This document shows positions 36,936 through 48,405 of a stretch of DNA of 64,000 bases, piece by piece. The notes under the pieces are model-generated. The model was not told the DNA's origin. It did not search any database and saw nothing but the letters and a program-made list of their open reading frames with translations. Each line of letters begins with the position of its first letter. Within the stretch, counting starts at the first letter, position 1. This stretch comes from Cricetomys ansorgei (lineage: Eukaryota; Chordata; Mammalia; Rodentia; Nesomyidae): assembly GCA_026225945.1 (NCBI GenBank), contig JAMJFZ010001868.1, positions 7,563,501 through 7,627,500 of the forward strand, written 5' to 3'. Position numbers and translations under genes: made by a program.

Positions 36936-37690
36936 TATCAATGTTATTAACTTTTTAAGAAATATTAATATGTATTATGGTTGTAACAAAGAATGAACAT
37001 AAGCAATAGTTATAAAGGAAAAGGAGAAGGTAGACCTGAGAATAAAATGTTTATCTTATATTGCCACTGACTACCGTGATCGTAGACAAATCCCAAGGCT
37101 TCTGAGCTCAGGTTTCCCTTCTGGTGAAATGGTGGGATGGATTCTATTAGCCATCAGATGATTCTTACATCAGACAAATTTGTAACCTCTTCACTTATCT
37201 TCCTTTTCTATTTACACACACACACACACACACACACACTTACACAATCTAATTCTCCAGTAGTAATATTGATGGGTTTTTACAAAATTTATTAGGCCAA
37301 TTGACAAATGTATCCCTATCTTCATTCAACCTTTTTTTTTTTTTAATTTCAAATTTGCCATTCTCTCAACAGATTGAATTCAGCCAAGTCTATTAATCCT
37401 TCTGCGCCTTAGATTCCACTTAACAAAATGGAATTAATCTTCAAATTCCCTTGTGATTCACAAACACTTTGCCTACTCAGAAGTTCTGGGCACCTCGTGG
37501 AGACCCCTATGACCATGATAACTGAAGCCATGAATCTATAATAACATTCAGGAATAAAGACATCATCATCTGTATGATGACTATAGGGAAAAACCTCACT
37601 TTTCACAAATTCAGAATTATGACTTACCACAAATATCTACAAAAAGTGTGATCGTTACCAAATGCAGCCTTCCTTTGTTTCCTGTTTCCC
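36936..37690. other. Unassigned intron
   Basis: No gene. Holds a (CA)n run at 37213-37239 and a T run at 37332-37344. Confidence 0.6.
37213..37239. repeat. (CA)n microsatellite
   Basis: About 13 CA units, directly visible. Confidence 0.93.
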
Positions 37691-38280
37691 ATACAGAAAA
37701 CCAACTGGTAGAAAATGGGATGTAAATATGGATGTTGTAGAGATACTAAGCCCATTGATCCATATTCAAGATTTCAATGGGCTTCTGCCTTGAGTTCTGA
37801 AAAGACTGATTCTGTAACTGCATATTTGTTCGAGGTGATGGCTATCATGGGGATTTCATTACAAATCAAAACTGATAATGCCCCTGTATGTCTCCAGTAA
37901 AACTAAATGTCTTCTTGCCTATTATGGCATAAAACATATTACAGGCGTACCATACAATCCAACAGGTCGAGCAGTTATAGAAAGATCTAATCATACCTGA
38001 AAGGAAATGCTTAATAAACAGAAAGGGGGAATATGAATAAGGACTCCCAGAGATAGATTGCATAATTCACTATTAACTTTAAATTTTTTGAATGCCAATG
38101 AGGCAGGAACAACAGTTACCAAAAGACACTGGGTTGTAAAAAAAAAAAAATCCACCTGTATGCTGTAAGGGTGTGCTAACATCAGAATGGAAGTCAGGGA
38201 GTATGTTACATTGAGGAAGAGGGTTTGCTTATATTTCCTCAGGTGATGAAAAGCTGTGTGTTCCGTCAAAATTGATAAAG
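37691..38280 (+). pseudogene. Endogenous retrovirus integrase remnant (class II/ERVK-like), broken
   Basis: The translated fragments resemble the catalytic core and C-terminal part of a retroviral integrase, which joins viral DNA ends to the host genome. The frame at 37715-37900 contains the motif KTDNAP, with the Asp codon at 37874. The next core motif, NPTG followed by IERSN (Glu codon at 37980), lies in a different frame. The two acidic codons are 106 nt apart: 35 codons plus one base, the D,D(35)E spacing with a 1-nt frame break. In-frame stops occur after 37897 and in the acctga at about 37996. A poly-A run (38139-38151) and further stops interrupt the C-terminal part. The first catalytic Asp cannot be placed securely. 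No reverse transcriptase or gag was found upstream. Non-functional. Confidence 0.78.
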
Positions 38281-38632
38281 ATTAGATCTCAGTCAGAAGC
38301 TTCAGAGATACCAGTTATTAATATGAAGGCATGACTCAAGGAAACAAGAGGCACAGAAAGACAAAAGTAAGGTGACAGAAAAAGCTGATCACCCTGATTG
38401 GGGATAGCTCAAGAAACTGATTGAAGAAAGAGAGAGGATAGTTCATCAGACTGGAAAACCTTGATGCTGAAATGGACACTTGGGAACATCATTGCTTCCA
38501 TGACTGCTGCTGTGGCTGAAATGGATCTTTATAAGGACATTCAAACTGTTAAGTTTATGGGATTGACAATTATTCCTATTGTAATAGTTAAACTGTGCTA
38601 GAGCTATTTTTAGCACAATTTATAACTTAAAC
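38281..38632 (+). mobile_element. ERV internal sequence between integrase and polypurine tract
   Basis: About 350 bp separate the integrase remnant from the polypurine tract. That is too short for an envelope gene, and the fragments show multiple stops and no envelope motif I recognise. The provirus therefore appears envelope-less or heavily deleted. Confidence 0.6.
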
Positions 38633-38646
38633 AGAAAGGGGAGAGG
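38633..38646 (+). promoter_or_regulatory. Retroviral polypurine tract
   Basis: The purine-only run agaaaggggagagg directly abuts the TGTA start of the LTR. This is the expected position of the plus-strand primer of reverse transcription. It fixes the element's orientation as plus and identifies the following LTR as the 3' LTR. Confidence 0.8.
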
Positions 38647-39625
38647 TGTAGAGGAATATTTAATTTTTTAATCCAGCAACAGTTCTGCTCTGAGAAAGGA
38701 TCAAATTCAAGGCCTATTTGATCCAGCTGGAATGAAGCATATGCATGTAAGTAACCCAATTCAGAAGGCAATTGTGGGACACACCTTTAATCCCAGCTCT
38801 CAGGATGGAAAAGGAAGCAGTCAGTTCAGAAGTAGGTCATGCGGTTCTCAGTCCAGAGTTCACAGTTGGTTCAGAGTTACGAGAGAAGCAGTCGAGATTG
38901 AGAGAATGAAAGGAGATTGAGTCAGAGCATGCTAGTCAACTGAGAAGTGGAAAGTCAGAGGCAGAGTGAAGTACAGAGTCAGTGCATGCTTTTAATCCTA
39001 AATCTAAGAGTGAATCAGGATGAATACTTGACAGAGTGATGTCTGGGATTGATCAGAATGAAGAGCAAGCAAAGTGACAAATCAGAAGAAGAATTAACAG
39101 AGGGAGTCAGAGTGAGGACATACCCAAAGAGCAGGCTCTTTGCTCAAAGAGGGGCAGTCAGAGAATCAGTCAGATAAGACACAGAGACAGTTTAACAGAA
39201 GGAGTCAGTGTCAGACAGGAAGAGTGAGTTTGGGAGAAAGAGTCAACTAACTGTGAGAGTCAGAGCAGTAAAGTCAGAGAAGTTGCAGGAGTCAGCCAGA
39301 GTCAGCCAGTCAGAAGAGTTTAGTCAGAAACAGTCAACCAGCTCAGAAGGTCAATTTGAACCAGTTGGTTTGGAGAAGAGTTTGAGCCAGAACAGTGAGT
39401 GAGTTGAATCAGCCAACCAGAAGAATCAGTTGAGTTCAGAAGACAGATAGTCAGAGTGAGCTCAGTCAGCAGTAAGTCTCCGAGGTTGAAGCATTCAGGT
39501 TTAGGTTTGAAGATTAGATTATATGGAGGCTGAAATCCTCTAGGAATGGGGATTGAATTAGCCAAAGAATAAACTGTCCTCTGTCATGAACTCACAAGAA
39601 GAATAATAAATAAGCAATGCGTACA
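38647..39625 (+). mobile_element. ERV 3' LTR, about 979 bp, GTCAG-rich
   Basis: It starts TGTAGAGGAATATTT after the polypurine tract and ends at the matching inverted TACA. A poly-A signal aataaa lies at 39568-39573, some 50 bp before the end. Near the start is a B1-like stretch (acacacctttaatcccagc at about 38779). The middle (39000-39460) is packed with gtcag and agtcag motifs and agagtcag repeats. No 5' LTR copy was found in the window, so the provirus is truncated on the left. Glu/Ser/Gln-rich frames inside it (39208-39402) are not genes. Confidence 0.8.
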
Positions 39626-41859
39626 ACAATAGCTATACTCTCCCAAGATTGATTTCAATAAAATATGGGAGAAGAGATGAGAGGAAGGGATGATGAGAGA
39701 AAGAGACAGAAGGGAAGATGGGCACTAAGACTCAGAAACATTCTTATGCTCAAACTTAACAAAAATAGCTATTTAGAATTTGGTAAAGAAATTAATAATT
39801 GTCTTTAGATTAAGGGTACTATATTAAAGACAAGAAAGACATCAAAATTAAAAAGCATTGAGGCTTATGGCAAAACAAAAAAACTTGGTTCTATTAATTG
39901 ACTTTAGGTTTCTGGGCAATTGTGCATATGCCAGATGACATGCAGGTATGTCCTGTACTTCAGTGGAGGCAAACATCTGGAAGATTAGATGAGGGACATG
40001 GTTCCGCCGCCTGTTCTTGCAGGGTCTACCTTCCAGTAGAAGCAATTTAGTTGTCGCTAAATTTCTAAAGTTCATATATTAGGAACAGCAAGTTCCTTAG
40101 GAACCAACTGCAATTAGCAAATGGGAAGATCTTGAGCATTTAAATTAGAACCAAACAAAACTTCCTTCCACATCCCACTAGCCAAATTAAATTCACTCTT
40201 ATAGAGCAATTGAGGCTGTCTTTTTAACAGTCAACTTAGATGACTGACTTAACTGAGCAGTTGGAACTGCATAAACACAAATTGGGCATTCTGTTTCTTC
40301 TCCCAGCCACCAGGGGACTGTTGAATCTCCTCTCTGTCTTTGAGGCCATCTCTAGCCAGTTCATTACTATCTGGCCATATTCTGTCACTGACAAAACCTT
40401 GGTTCAGTTTAAAATTCCAATCTGTCCCAATCTACCATCAACCCAATCTGACTAGTTAGCTCTATAAAGCAGGTCCTAAATACTGCCTTTCTCTTTAATA
40501 TGTAAGTGAATTTGGGGGAAGGATCTTGAGAATATTATACACATACACCCAGACACACATATTCACACTGGCCTTGAGAATCACACACATACACATACCC
40601 TGTCTCTGAGAATTACTAAACCTCTTCTTTCTGGAACCCTGCAGTTTAAGGATAACCCTTCTAGATGGTCACTTAAACAACTGGAACCTAATTTTCCCCA
40701 AATCACAGACAGTTGGCCACTGTCCTTCTGTCCCTCTTTCTTCCCACCCAACGATAGCAATCTCATACTTAAAGACACATCCACAACTGGCTAAGTAAAC
40801 TATCATTGTGGGGATTCAGTACTAAGTGGTTTGTGTTTGCAGTTATTCTCAAACTTGAAGTGACTTGTTCTTTTCTGACCTCAAAGAGAATAGAAAAATA
40901 GGAGATTCCCCATTCTGGTTGGACTAGGTAGTGTGTGCTTGTGCCAGTGTCTCTGCAACCACCATGGCCAGCAGAACCTATGAAAGGCAAGAAGGCAATT
41001 TGGTTCAATGTGACTAAGTAGCCAGTATTGGCTACTTCAGGAGTCTGGCCCTTAGTTTATTTTAGGCATATTTAAGCACAGCACAATTTAGTGACATTTT
41101 TCTTGGTGGTAGTTAACTCAATTCTATGTGCAAAATAAAGCTTAAGATGTGAATTCATTGAAACTATTCATAAAGTACATATTCCAAAAAGATGGGTTCT
41201 ATAGATTGACTACCTGTGACACCTCACGTAATGAAAGGGTCTATAGATTGACAAGTTCATGATAAAGAGTCTGGGGAGAATCTGGTGTGGTCTTGACCAC
41301 ACAGATAGGTCACCTGTCTATTAACCACATCTGCTCTTAGCCTTCTGGGTAGATAACAGGTTGAAGAGCAACATTCCTGGTTCCCTGTACTTACTACCTA
41401 TGAGCACAAGGACCCCTGTGCCTTCCACATGCTTGTATTCCCAGCTACTCAGGAGAGAAAGCCTGGTCATGTACTGAAATCTTGTCTCAGAATATTTTTA
41501 ATTGAAAAAACTAATAATAACATTCTCTGTGCTGACAGCTAATGCACTAGTCGTTCGGTTTCCTCCCTCTGTTATCCCCTTCATGACCTTCCCTTCTTTC
41601 CTTCTTTTTTCATTTGGGCTGGAGTTGAGAAAAGTTTGAAATGTCAGTGTCCCTTGGCCTTCAATACACCCAGGAGTAGACATGGGTTCCTACTATGTGT
41701 AGATCTCTTCAAAATGTGAGGTACTTTGTACCTTTTGTGCCCCCATCTAACTTATTTGTGGACCAATGAAATTCCCAGTTGCCTAGCTTTCACCCTTAAG
41801 TCACCAGGTCATGTGACTTATCACAGTCTCAGTAACCCAGAAGAGCAGTACATCATCTG
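39626..41859. other. Unassigned intron
   Basis: No gene recognised. A possible B1 scrap lies at 41425-41500 (ttgtattcccagctactcag, then tgaaatcttgtctcag). CA-rich patches at 40540-40600 are impure. Confidence 0.55.
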
Positions 41860-42030
41860 AATATAAGATGACAGATGGTATGAACAGACAGGCCCAAGTT
41901 CAAGATCTAGCTATGCTTCCTAATATGCCCTGTATTCTTAAACAAAATGGGCTAATCAGAGCCTAATTTCTTTATCTGTAAAATGACAAGATCAGTCTTC
42001 AGAACCTTGAGTAAGGAGTTGAAAAGTGTC
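41860..42030 (+). repeat. MIR fragment
   Basis: gcccaagttcaagatctagc, aatgggctaatcagagccta and atttctttatctgtaaaatg follow forward MIR order (..ctctgagcctcagtttcctcatctgtaaaatg..). Confidence 0.62.
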
Positions 42031-42996
42031 AGTAGTATATATTATTTAATATTATCATGAGAATTATAAATAGCATCATAGCAACCATGTACAAGACCAT
42101 GGCTAAGTAAGATATGGTCTCCAACGTCAACAAGAATGCAATCCAACAGAAACAAGCATGGAAGTATTTATAATAAAGTATTTATAATAATCTGGCAGTA
42201 CAAAGGTACACAGTGTTTGGGATAGAGGTGAGCTATAAGACAAGACATTTAGAAAAATCTCAGTTGTGATTGCTAATGAGATAATTCTTGCCCCAAAGTT
42301 ATGAGAATGGCTACACATCTGACACCTGCTAGTGGGCAAATGAGCTCATTCGCACTTAGTCACTTTCCTCGTGGTCTTAGGTTGAGGAAGAGGAAAAGAA
42401 ACCATATACCACATCCAGCCCATATAAAGGTTGCTCTCTGGAAAGATGTGCTCAGGCAGAGTATTGGGTAGCGGACATGGTCGGGATGGGGGTATCAGGC
42501 TCTGTAGCATTGAACAGCAGGAGTCTTCTGTAATCCATAGAGTATGTATGATTGATTTGTTTGAACAATATTGCATGATGACAAGAGGCTGAAACTTGCT
42601 AATCAAGGCTAAGCAGGATCTGCATCTGCTGCCACAAGGAGAGTTATTTATTTCGAAATGACTTAGCCACAGGAGCAGAGTTGAAGGAGAACTTCCAGTA
42701 AGGCTGCTGCCTCTCCTCATTTCAACAGACACCAGGGCAATTGAGATAACCAACACTAATAGCTTGTTCCCAGCCTACGGCAAGCAGCATCTGAGCCGAG
42801 ACTAAAGACAGAACAGCAGGAATAAGAGGACTCTCAGGAGATTCGAGCCTTGGCACTCCTGGTGAAGTAAACGGTGCTGCTGAAGGCAGGACTGGCCTGA
42901 TCTGTATACACTGGATGCCACTAAAACAGCAGCTGCAGAGGATGATAGGAAAAGCAGCTGAAAGGAAAGACAGAGGCTGTTCACAATGGCCTTGGA
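42031..42996. other. Unassigned intron
   Basis: No gene. A 14-bp direct duplication (aagtatttataata twice) lies at 42162-42189. Opposite-strand frames of up to 136 codons (42346-43060) overlap each other and show no domain. Confidence 0.55.
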
Positions 42997-43158
42997 GGCC
43001 AGACAGTGTCTGAGACACTATTGCAGTCTTCTTCATTAGGACAGACAACGAGTTAGACACTTACCAAATTCTGTAATAGGCCATAGAATGAGTTAGACTA
43101 TTACAGAATTCTGTATTGTGCCAGACAGTGAGTTAAACACCATGGCAGTATTTTAATG
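42997..43158. repeat. Diverged 40-bp tandem repeat, four copies
   Basis: Units start at 42997, 43039, 43079 and 43119 (periods 42, 40 and 40). Each begins with a form of ggccagacagtgagtt, continues with agacac or agacta, and ends in a form of cagaattctgtaata. The copies differ at about a quarter or more of positions, so the repeat is easy to miss. Confidence 0.78.
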
Positions 43159-44706
43159 TTAAAGAGTATTCTTTTAAAAATTGTTAGGGGTCCCATAATT
43201 CCAGAAAAGGCCTATTTAAAAACACTTCTACCAATTTCCTTGTCACATGATATTTTAGCATCTGACATGCATTTGTAACCTCCAAGATGATACACTTTAC
43301 TGGCCAATCTTCTTGAAACTGAGAACATTAGTCTTTTAGAAAAAATCTTTTCCTAGAGCATCAATTAACTGCTCCAACAAATACACTTTAAAAATTACTG
43401 TTGTCACTAATGAGTGAATCATTAAAAGATTTCAGGCTGGGAATGGCATTGTCCTGTTTGTATCTTAAATTAAACATTCTGGAGGATACGTAGAATATAT
43501 ATTTGAAAACCTCAAAAATGTGAGCAGTTAGTGAACCCACTCAGGAGGCTGCAGAAGCAACACAGGAGCACTGTCACAAACAGAAATAAGGTAATAGAAA
43601 CTAGAAAGATTGGACATCTAAGTACATTTTTATTCGATATTAGATGAGATAGTGTAGTTAGATCATGCTGATGTCCCAGATACGAGCATTCTGTCACATT
43701 CTCATGAAGACAGTCTCTATCCTGATTACGTGACATAAACATCTCGAGTAGACAGGGAGGGCCTGTTCCAGAGTCACTGGTGGGCTAGACATTGGAGTCC
43801 TGTCATTTGGAAGCAGTACCATCCAGGAAAGAGGGACTTTGATCCAAAGCAGTAGGAGGGAGGGATGTGGAGACTCAGACCTAATTTGGGTCTGAAGTAC
43901 ATCTGCAGTTCAGCCCGCTGCTGACTAGAATCACATGACCCTGCCCAGTGGCAAAGGCACATCTATAATCTTCCAAGCAGTTTTAATGCCTTTCACAGCA
44001 AGTGTGAAAAGAGAGAGAAAGCTAGATTTGACTCCCGTGGGAGGCTAGATGAAGTGACAATGCCATGAACTGGGCACAGGAGGGGACCCAAACAGAGCTG
44101 TAATGTTTGAAGAACAATGGGAGCTTCTATTTCAAACGTCTTGAAGTTTTGTGTCACCAGTGCTTTCTCATCAGAGAATGACAGACTGATAGCAATCTCA
44201 AGAGACAAACTGTTCTAGAAATGAAATTTAGGTGTCCAGACCAGTAGTTAAAACCAAGGGAGGAAGTGTCATCCAAGAAGAATAAAGAACATTGAAGTTT
44301 TTTAATTTGAGAGAAGATTCAAAGAGGGGAAGAGGAAACCATCCCGGAGACAGACCTAAGAATGTGGATTCAAAGAAGTCAAAGGGATGAAAGTCACAGT
44401 GACTTAAGATTTCAGATGAGCCAGGGGACAAAAGGGTTAATTTGCAATCAAGAGGATCTCAGCAAAAGGAAGGCTGGGGGAAGTGTGAGGGCCAACTTGT
44501 TTTTGCAGTGAGAGGGAAGTGAAGAGTCCCAGGACTTCTTCCTCCACACCCAGTCTCCATCATTTATTCAACTAACGCTGGGTTTGACAGAGACAAATGA
44601 AAGCTAAACTTTCCCCTCAGCTTTCCTGGAACATGTGTACATTTGCTTTTATTTGATCCCTTTTCTCATTATACTGGGTGCTTATATTTCTTTATCTCCC
44701 TCTTAA
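43159..44706. other. Unassigned intron
   Basis: No gene or confident repeat. Frames at 43512-44431 on the minus strand show no domain. Confidence 0.6.
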
Positions 44707-44771
44707 TAGTGAGCTCTGGATCTGGATAATAGCTCAGTGGGTAAGAGTACTTATTCTGGAAACATGAGGAT

Positions 44772-44826
44772 CAAAGTTCAAATCTCTCTCTCTCTCTTTC
44801 CCTCCCTCCCTCTCTCCCTTCCTCTT
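44772..44826. repeat. (TC)n/(TCCC)n insert within the B4 SINE
   Basis: caaatctctctctctctctt followed by ccctccctccctctctccct, a pyrimidine expansion at the centre of the SINE head. Confidence 0.88.
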
Positions 44827-44932
44827 TAACATATGTAAAAGTCAGGCATGGTTACTCATGCCTATAACCCAACATTGAGGGATAGAGAGAAGCTGACACA
44901 GAGACCAACTGGTCTGTCAATTTAGTCTAAAC

Positions 44933-45155
44933 CAATGGTTCTCAACCTTCCTAATGCTAGGACCACTTAAGACATATCCTCATGTTATGGTGAACCCCAA
45001 CGATAAAACAATTTTCATTGCTACTTCATGATTGTAATTCTGCTACTGTTATGAATTGTAATGTAAATATCTGATGTGCAGATGGTCTTAGGTGACCCTG
45101 TGAAAGGGTCATTCTACCACTAAAGGAGTCACTACCCACAGGTTGAGAACCTCTG
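44933..45155 (+). mobile_element. URR1-like hAT-Charlie element, forward
   Basis: A 223-bp element with ends caatggttctcaacc and ggttgagaacctctg. Internal tcattgctacttcatgattg, atctgatgtgcagatggtct and gtgaaagggtcattctacca match the reverse complement of the 13516-13738 copy. It has the same length as that copy. It sits inside a B4 SINE, so it is younger than that SINE. The 8-bp flanks do not match convincingly. Confidence 0.82.
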
Positions 45156-45300
45156 ATAGACCATGAGCTTCCCATTCAGTAAGAGTTCCCCATGTCAAGG
45201 AGATACACTGGGGGCAGCTAAGGAAGTCACTTGGCTCCTGCCTTTGCCTCTGCATGTATACCCTTGCTCAAATACTTGTACATTCACGTGCATGCACCTC

Positions 45301-46331
45301 AAAAGAAGAGAGGGTTGGGCAGAGAATGGCAGTTAGCTCTTTCAAGATAAAGACAGAGTAAAACTTTCATTAATATATGCATTCTAAAAGCTTGTCAATG
45401 TGTCTGGACATAGTAGTCACATAATAAATGTGTTTGGCTTTTATATCTATGCATTAAATCACTTTATCACCAATACTATGTGGGGAGCAGTTATAATTAG
45501 TCCCATGCCATAGAATAAGCAGCTGAAAATAGGAGTGACTAAAACTTAGCAAAGTCACAAGTAGCAAGTGGCGAAACTGAGAACAGAATCCAGATCTTGG
45601 ATTCCATATGTGTTTCTCTCATCATCAGAACTTTGTTGTCTTTTTCTCCTGGAATGATGGGTTGAAAAATTACATGCTGATTTCCAAATTCTTCATCATA
45701 TTCAAGATTACAGATTAGCAGTACAGAGTGAGATGTACCTAGACCACTATGTCAATTCATCATTCCTGAGCATATGCTCTTGGTATGAACTCACTATTGA
45801 ACATGTACAGTGCATAGTACTGTAGGTTGTACCAAGCTCTATGTTACATCTCAAGTCCAAAAGAAACTCAGGGCATGTAGAACTGAGGTGCCTATTAGCA
45901 TACCAAAGTGCATGCTGGCATCCTGGCCTTCTTCAGCTCTTCTCACCCTGCCCCTTACCCTAAACTTCTCCAGCTCATGGGCTTCCCTTCCCCCAGCTTC
46001 TGCCATTTCAGCCATGTACTCTTAGCTCTCTCTCTTGGTCCCCTCTCTTGGACCTCTCTCCTCTTTGCTGTCTTCTCTCTCACTCTCCCCTTCTTTCTCT
46101 CCTCTTATGGCCTGGTCTTTCCTGCTGGCCATGTTGAGTATGCTACTTTTTCTTCCTGCTCTGGGCTTTTCAAGATGTCTCTGGCTAAATTCTCTTCTCA
46201 TGTCTACAATCAAAACGTTCTCTTCAACCATATCTTGGAGTGGCCTGTTCTTACTATATACATCTGATGCCAAAGCCCCCACATTACACACTATAGTGAA
46301 CTTTACTAGAACATTCTATACTGTGCTGCAT
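45301..46331. other. Intron with a MIR relic and a C/T-rich block
   Basis: 45820-46270 is C/T-rich and ends accatatcttggagtggcct, reminiscent of the 3' end of a rodent LTR or L1 but not assignable. Frames on both strands there (45810-46334) are compositional. Confidence 0.45.
45400..45610 (-). repeat. MIR fragment
   Basis: gacatagtagtcacataata, ttataattagtcccatgcca, tagcaaagtcacaagtagca, agtggcgaaactgagaacag and aatccagatcttggattc follow the reverse MIR order. Confidence 0.6.
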
Positions 46332-46711
46332 TGATTAGTTTTTGTCAAGTTGACACAGGGTGGTCATCTAGGAAGAGGAATTCTTGGTTAACATAAGCTT
46401 TTATAAGATTTGCCAGTAGCAAGACTATAAGGAATTTTCTTGATTTTTGATGTAAGAAAGCCCAATCTACTATGGATTGTGCCACCTCTGGGAAGAAAGC
46501 CCTAGGTTGTATAAAAAGTGAGTTGAATAAGCCATGGAAAGCAAGCCAATATGCACATTCATCCAGGTCTGCTTCTGCTTCAGTTTCTGTCTGACTGTTC
46601 TCAGCAATCAACTGTTGTTAGGACATATAAGCCTTGGGATGAGTAAATCCTTTCCTCCCCACGTTAGTTCTGCCAGTGTTTTATCACAACAACAAAAAAG
46701 CACCTAGGCCA
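46332..46711 (+). mobile_element. ORR1-like MaLR LTR
   Basis: Landmarks in order: tttgtcaagttgacacaggg, ggtcatctaggaagaggaat, aggaattttcttgatttttg, aagcccaatctactatggat, ggttgtataaaaagtgagtt, gaataagccatggaaagcaa, gagtaaatcctttcctcccc, and a gttttatcacaacaac end. A TATA-like tataaaaag is retained. No clear target duplication. Confidence 0.7.
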
Positions 46712-47944
46712 TATAATGTATCATCCTACAGCATGGCTCCAAATATAGCACAGGAAGCTATAATTTTTGATGTTCCCACTTTGTTTCCAAAAGGGCCAAA
46801 TAAGAACCCTTCCATGTGGTTACACCTAATAGACTGCAGGATAATTATTCCAATGATAGGAAATTAAACTTGCTTAATAGTATGAACAAATTCACATGAA
46901 ACTAGTCAATATGGTAAAGAAAAATCTTGAAAATAAATCAGCAATGTAATCAATTGTCCATACTATTTGATCTCTCTATGACTCAGTTTTCTAAGTTTTA
47001 GAATGGAAATGGTTTTTTTTTCTTATAAAAATTCAGTAACAAGCTCATGTCATATCTGAAAAATGGCCCACTTTATACCTGACCCATGGAGGACACTTAA
47101 TCAATGACAGATAAAAATATGATCTCAAGGAGACATAGCAGCTTGGATAAGGGTGTTTAATCAATAGTATTTCTTTTCAGGGTTCATTCTGCAGCAGAAT
47201 TTCAAGTTTTCTATACATATTTTTTACAAAACAACTACTCTGGGATTTCTTTCAATGTTGTACATTTTTTTGTCTTAGAATTAAAATATCTACTGAATGG
47301 AGCATTCAATAAAGTATCAACAATCATTTACTTGCCACATAATACCTCTCAGTGAAAAAGTACTGCTTGACATAAAAGAAAAAGCTAAACAGTAGAGTTT
47401 CAAAACAAATGTTTTTATGGAATATCTCAAAGAAGTCCCTGCAGTACTGATTGATATACACTGAGGAAAAGTAATCTAGTCAAAAATCTTCCTGTGGAAA
47501 TAAAAAATCAGTGCTCAGAAGTGACTAAGATTTCACTGAGCTTAGTCTCATCCTGGCAAGAGCCATCCCTTCAACAGTGTAGCTCTGAGATCTCTTCCAT
47601 GACTATGTGTTCTCTTGCAGGATATGTTGGCAACCAGGATCTCTCTGCATCCTCCCTCATCATCTCAGATTCACAGGAAGAGTCAAGAGTAGGGTTGACA
47701 CCATGACTAACAAACCATGCTGCCAACTCTCCCCAAAGTGAAAGCAAAAGCCTTTCTGACCATGCATTATTCCAATACACGTACACGTTCTGCAGTGTTT
47801 AGGTCAGTTTGCACATATCTGTCTCCTCAAACTTTGCTGATTATTTAATGCTTTATTTAATTACTCAAAAGTACTTTCTTTGAGTTTTATAAATATAAAT
47901 TTCATTAGAATTATTTTTATAACGCTAACTGTGCACTCTATTTT
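46712..47944. other. Unassigned intron
   Basis: No confident element. An open frame at 47494-47706 and its opposite-strand partner are unrecognised. Within it is a good-looking but unsupported splice acceptor (tgttctcttgcag, near 47608-47620). Confidence 0.55.
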
Positions 47945-48346
47945 CATTCTGTTGCTGTAATAAGACCCTTATCAAAAGCAATTGAGAAAGAAAGGGTCTA
48001 TTTCAGTTCACTGACTATAGTCAATCATTGCAGCAAATCAGGGAAGAAACTCAACAAGGAACTCGAGAGAGAGAGAGACCATGAGGAAGAGTGCTTGCTG
48101 GCTCACTCACAGGCTCTTGCTTACTAACAATCTTTTACAACATAGGCCCACCTGCTCAGAGAATGGTGTTGTCTACAGTGTTTTGGGCCCTCCTGTATCA
48201 GCTAATAATCAAGACAGCTCCTCCCACCCCCAGCACATACACAGACATACATAGAGGCCTCTCCGATTGAAGCAGTCTCTCAATTGAAGTCTCTTCTCAA
48301 ATGATTCTGAGCTGTGTCAAGTTGACAGTTAAAGCTAACTATGACA
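47945..48346 (-). mobile_element. Rodent MaLR/ORR1-like LTR, reverse
   Basis: Begins ctgttgctgtaataagaccc, includes aggaagagtgcttgctggct and gttttgggccctcctgtatc, and ends gctgtgtcaagttgacagtt, then aaagctaactatgaca. In reverse this is a TGTCATAGTTAGC start with the gtcaacttgacacagc motif typical of ORR1/MTE-class LTRs. Confidence 0.62.
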
Positions 48347-48368
48347 TTGCACATTGGAACTTATTATT

Positions 48369-48405
48369 TATTTGTTTGTTTGTTTGTTTGTTTGTTTATT
48401 TATTT
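48369..48405. repeat. (TTTG)n microsatellite
   Basis: Six to seven tttg units bounded by ttta units, at the junction between the LTR and the L1 remnant. Confidence 0.9.

Larger units (their letters stand above)
44707..45300 (+). mobile_element. B4-type SINE interrupted by a URR1 element
   Basis: The left part (44707-44932) has tggataatagctcagtgggt, aacatgaggatcaaagttca, a C/T-rich insert, gtcaggcatggttactcatg, then cctataacccaacattgagg. The right part (45156-45300) resumes with gttccccatgtcaaggagat, tcctgcctttgcctctgcat and a cacgtgcatgcacc tail. Together they give the B4 order, split by the DNA transposon listed separately. Confidence 0.65.

Noticed and set aside
38647..39625. CRISPR-like array in the GTCAG-rich LTR
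   Set aside because: Repeats are 5-8 bp, irregularly spaced and lack spacers. The context is a retroviral LTR in a vertebrate intron.
42346..43060. Minus-strand frames of 112-136 codons
   Set aside because: No recognisable domain, no splice context, and mutual overlap; expected by chance in 64 kb.
47494..47706. 70-codon frame with a good acceptor-like site, as a candidate cryptic exon
   Set aside because: No homology to Gabrb1 or other known proteins, no matching donor in phase, and an overlapping frame on the other strand.
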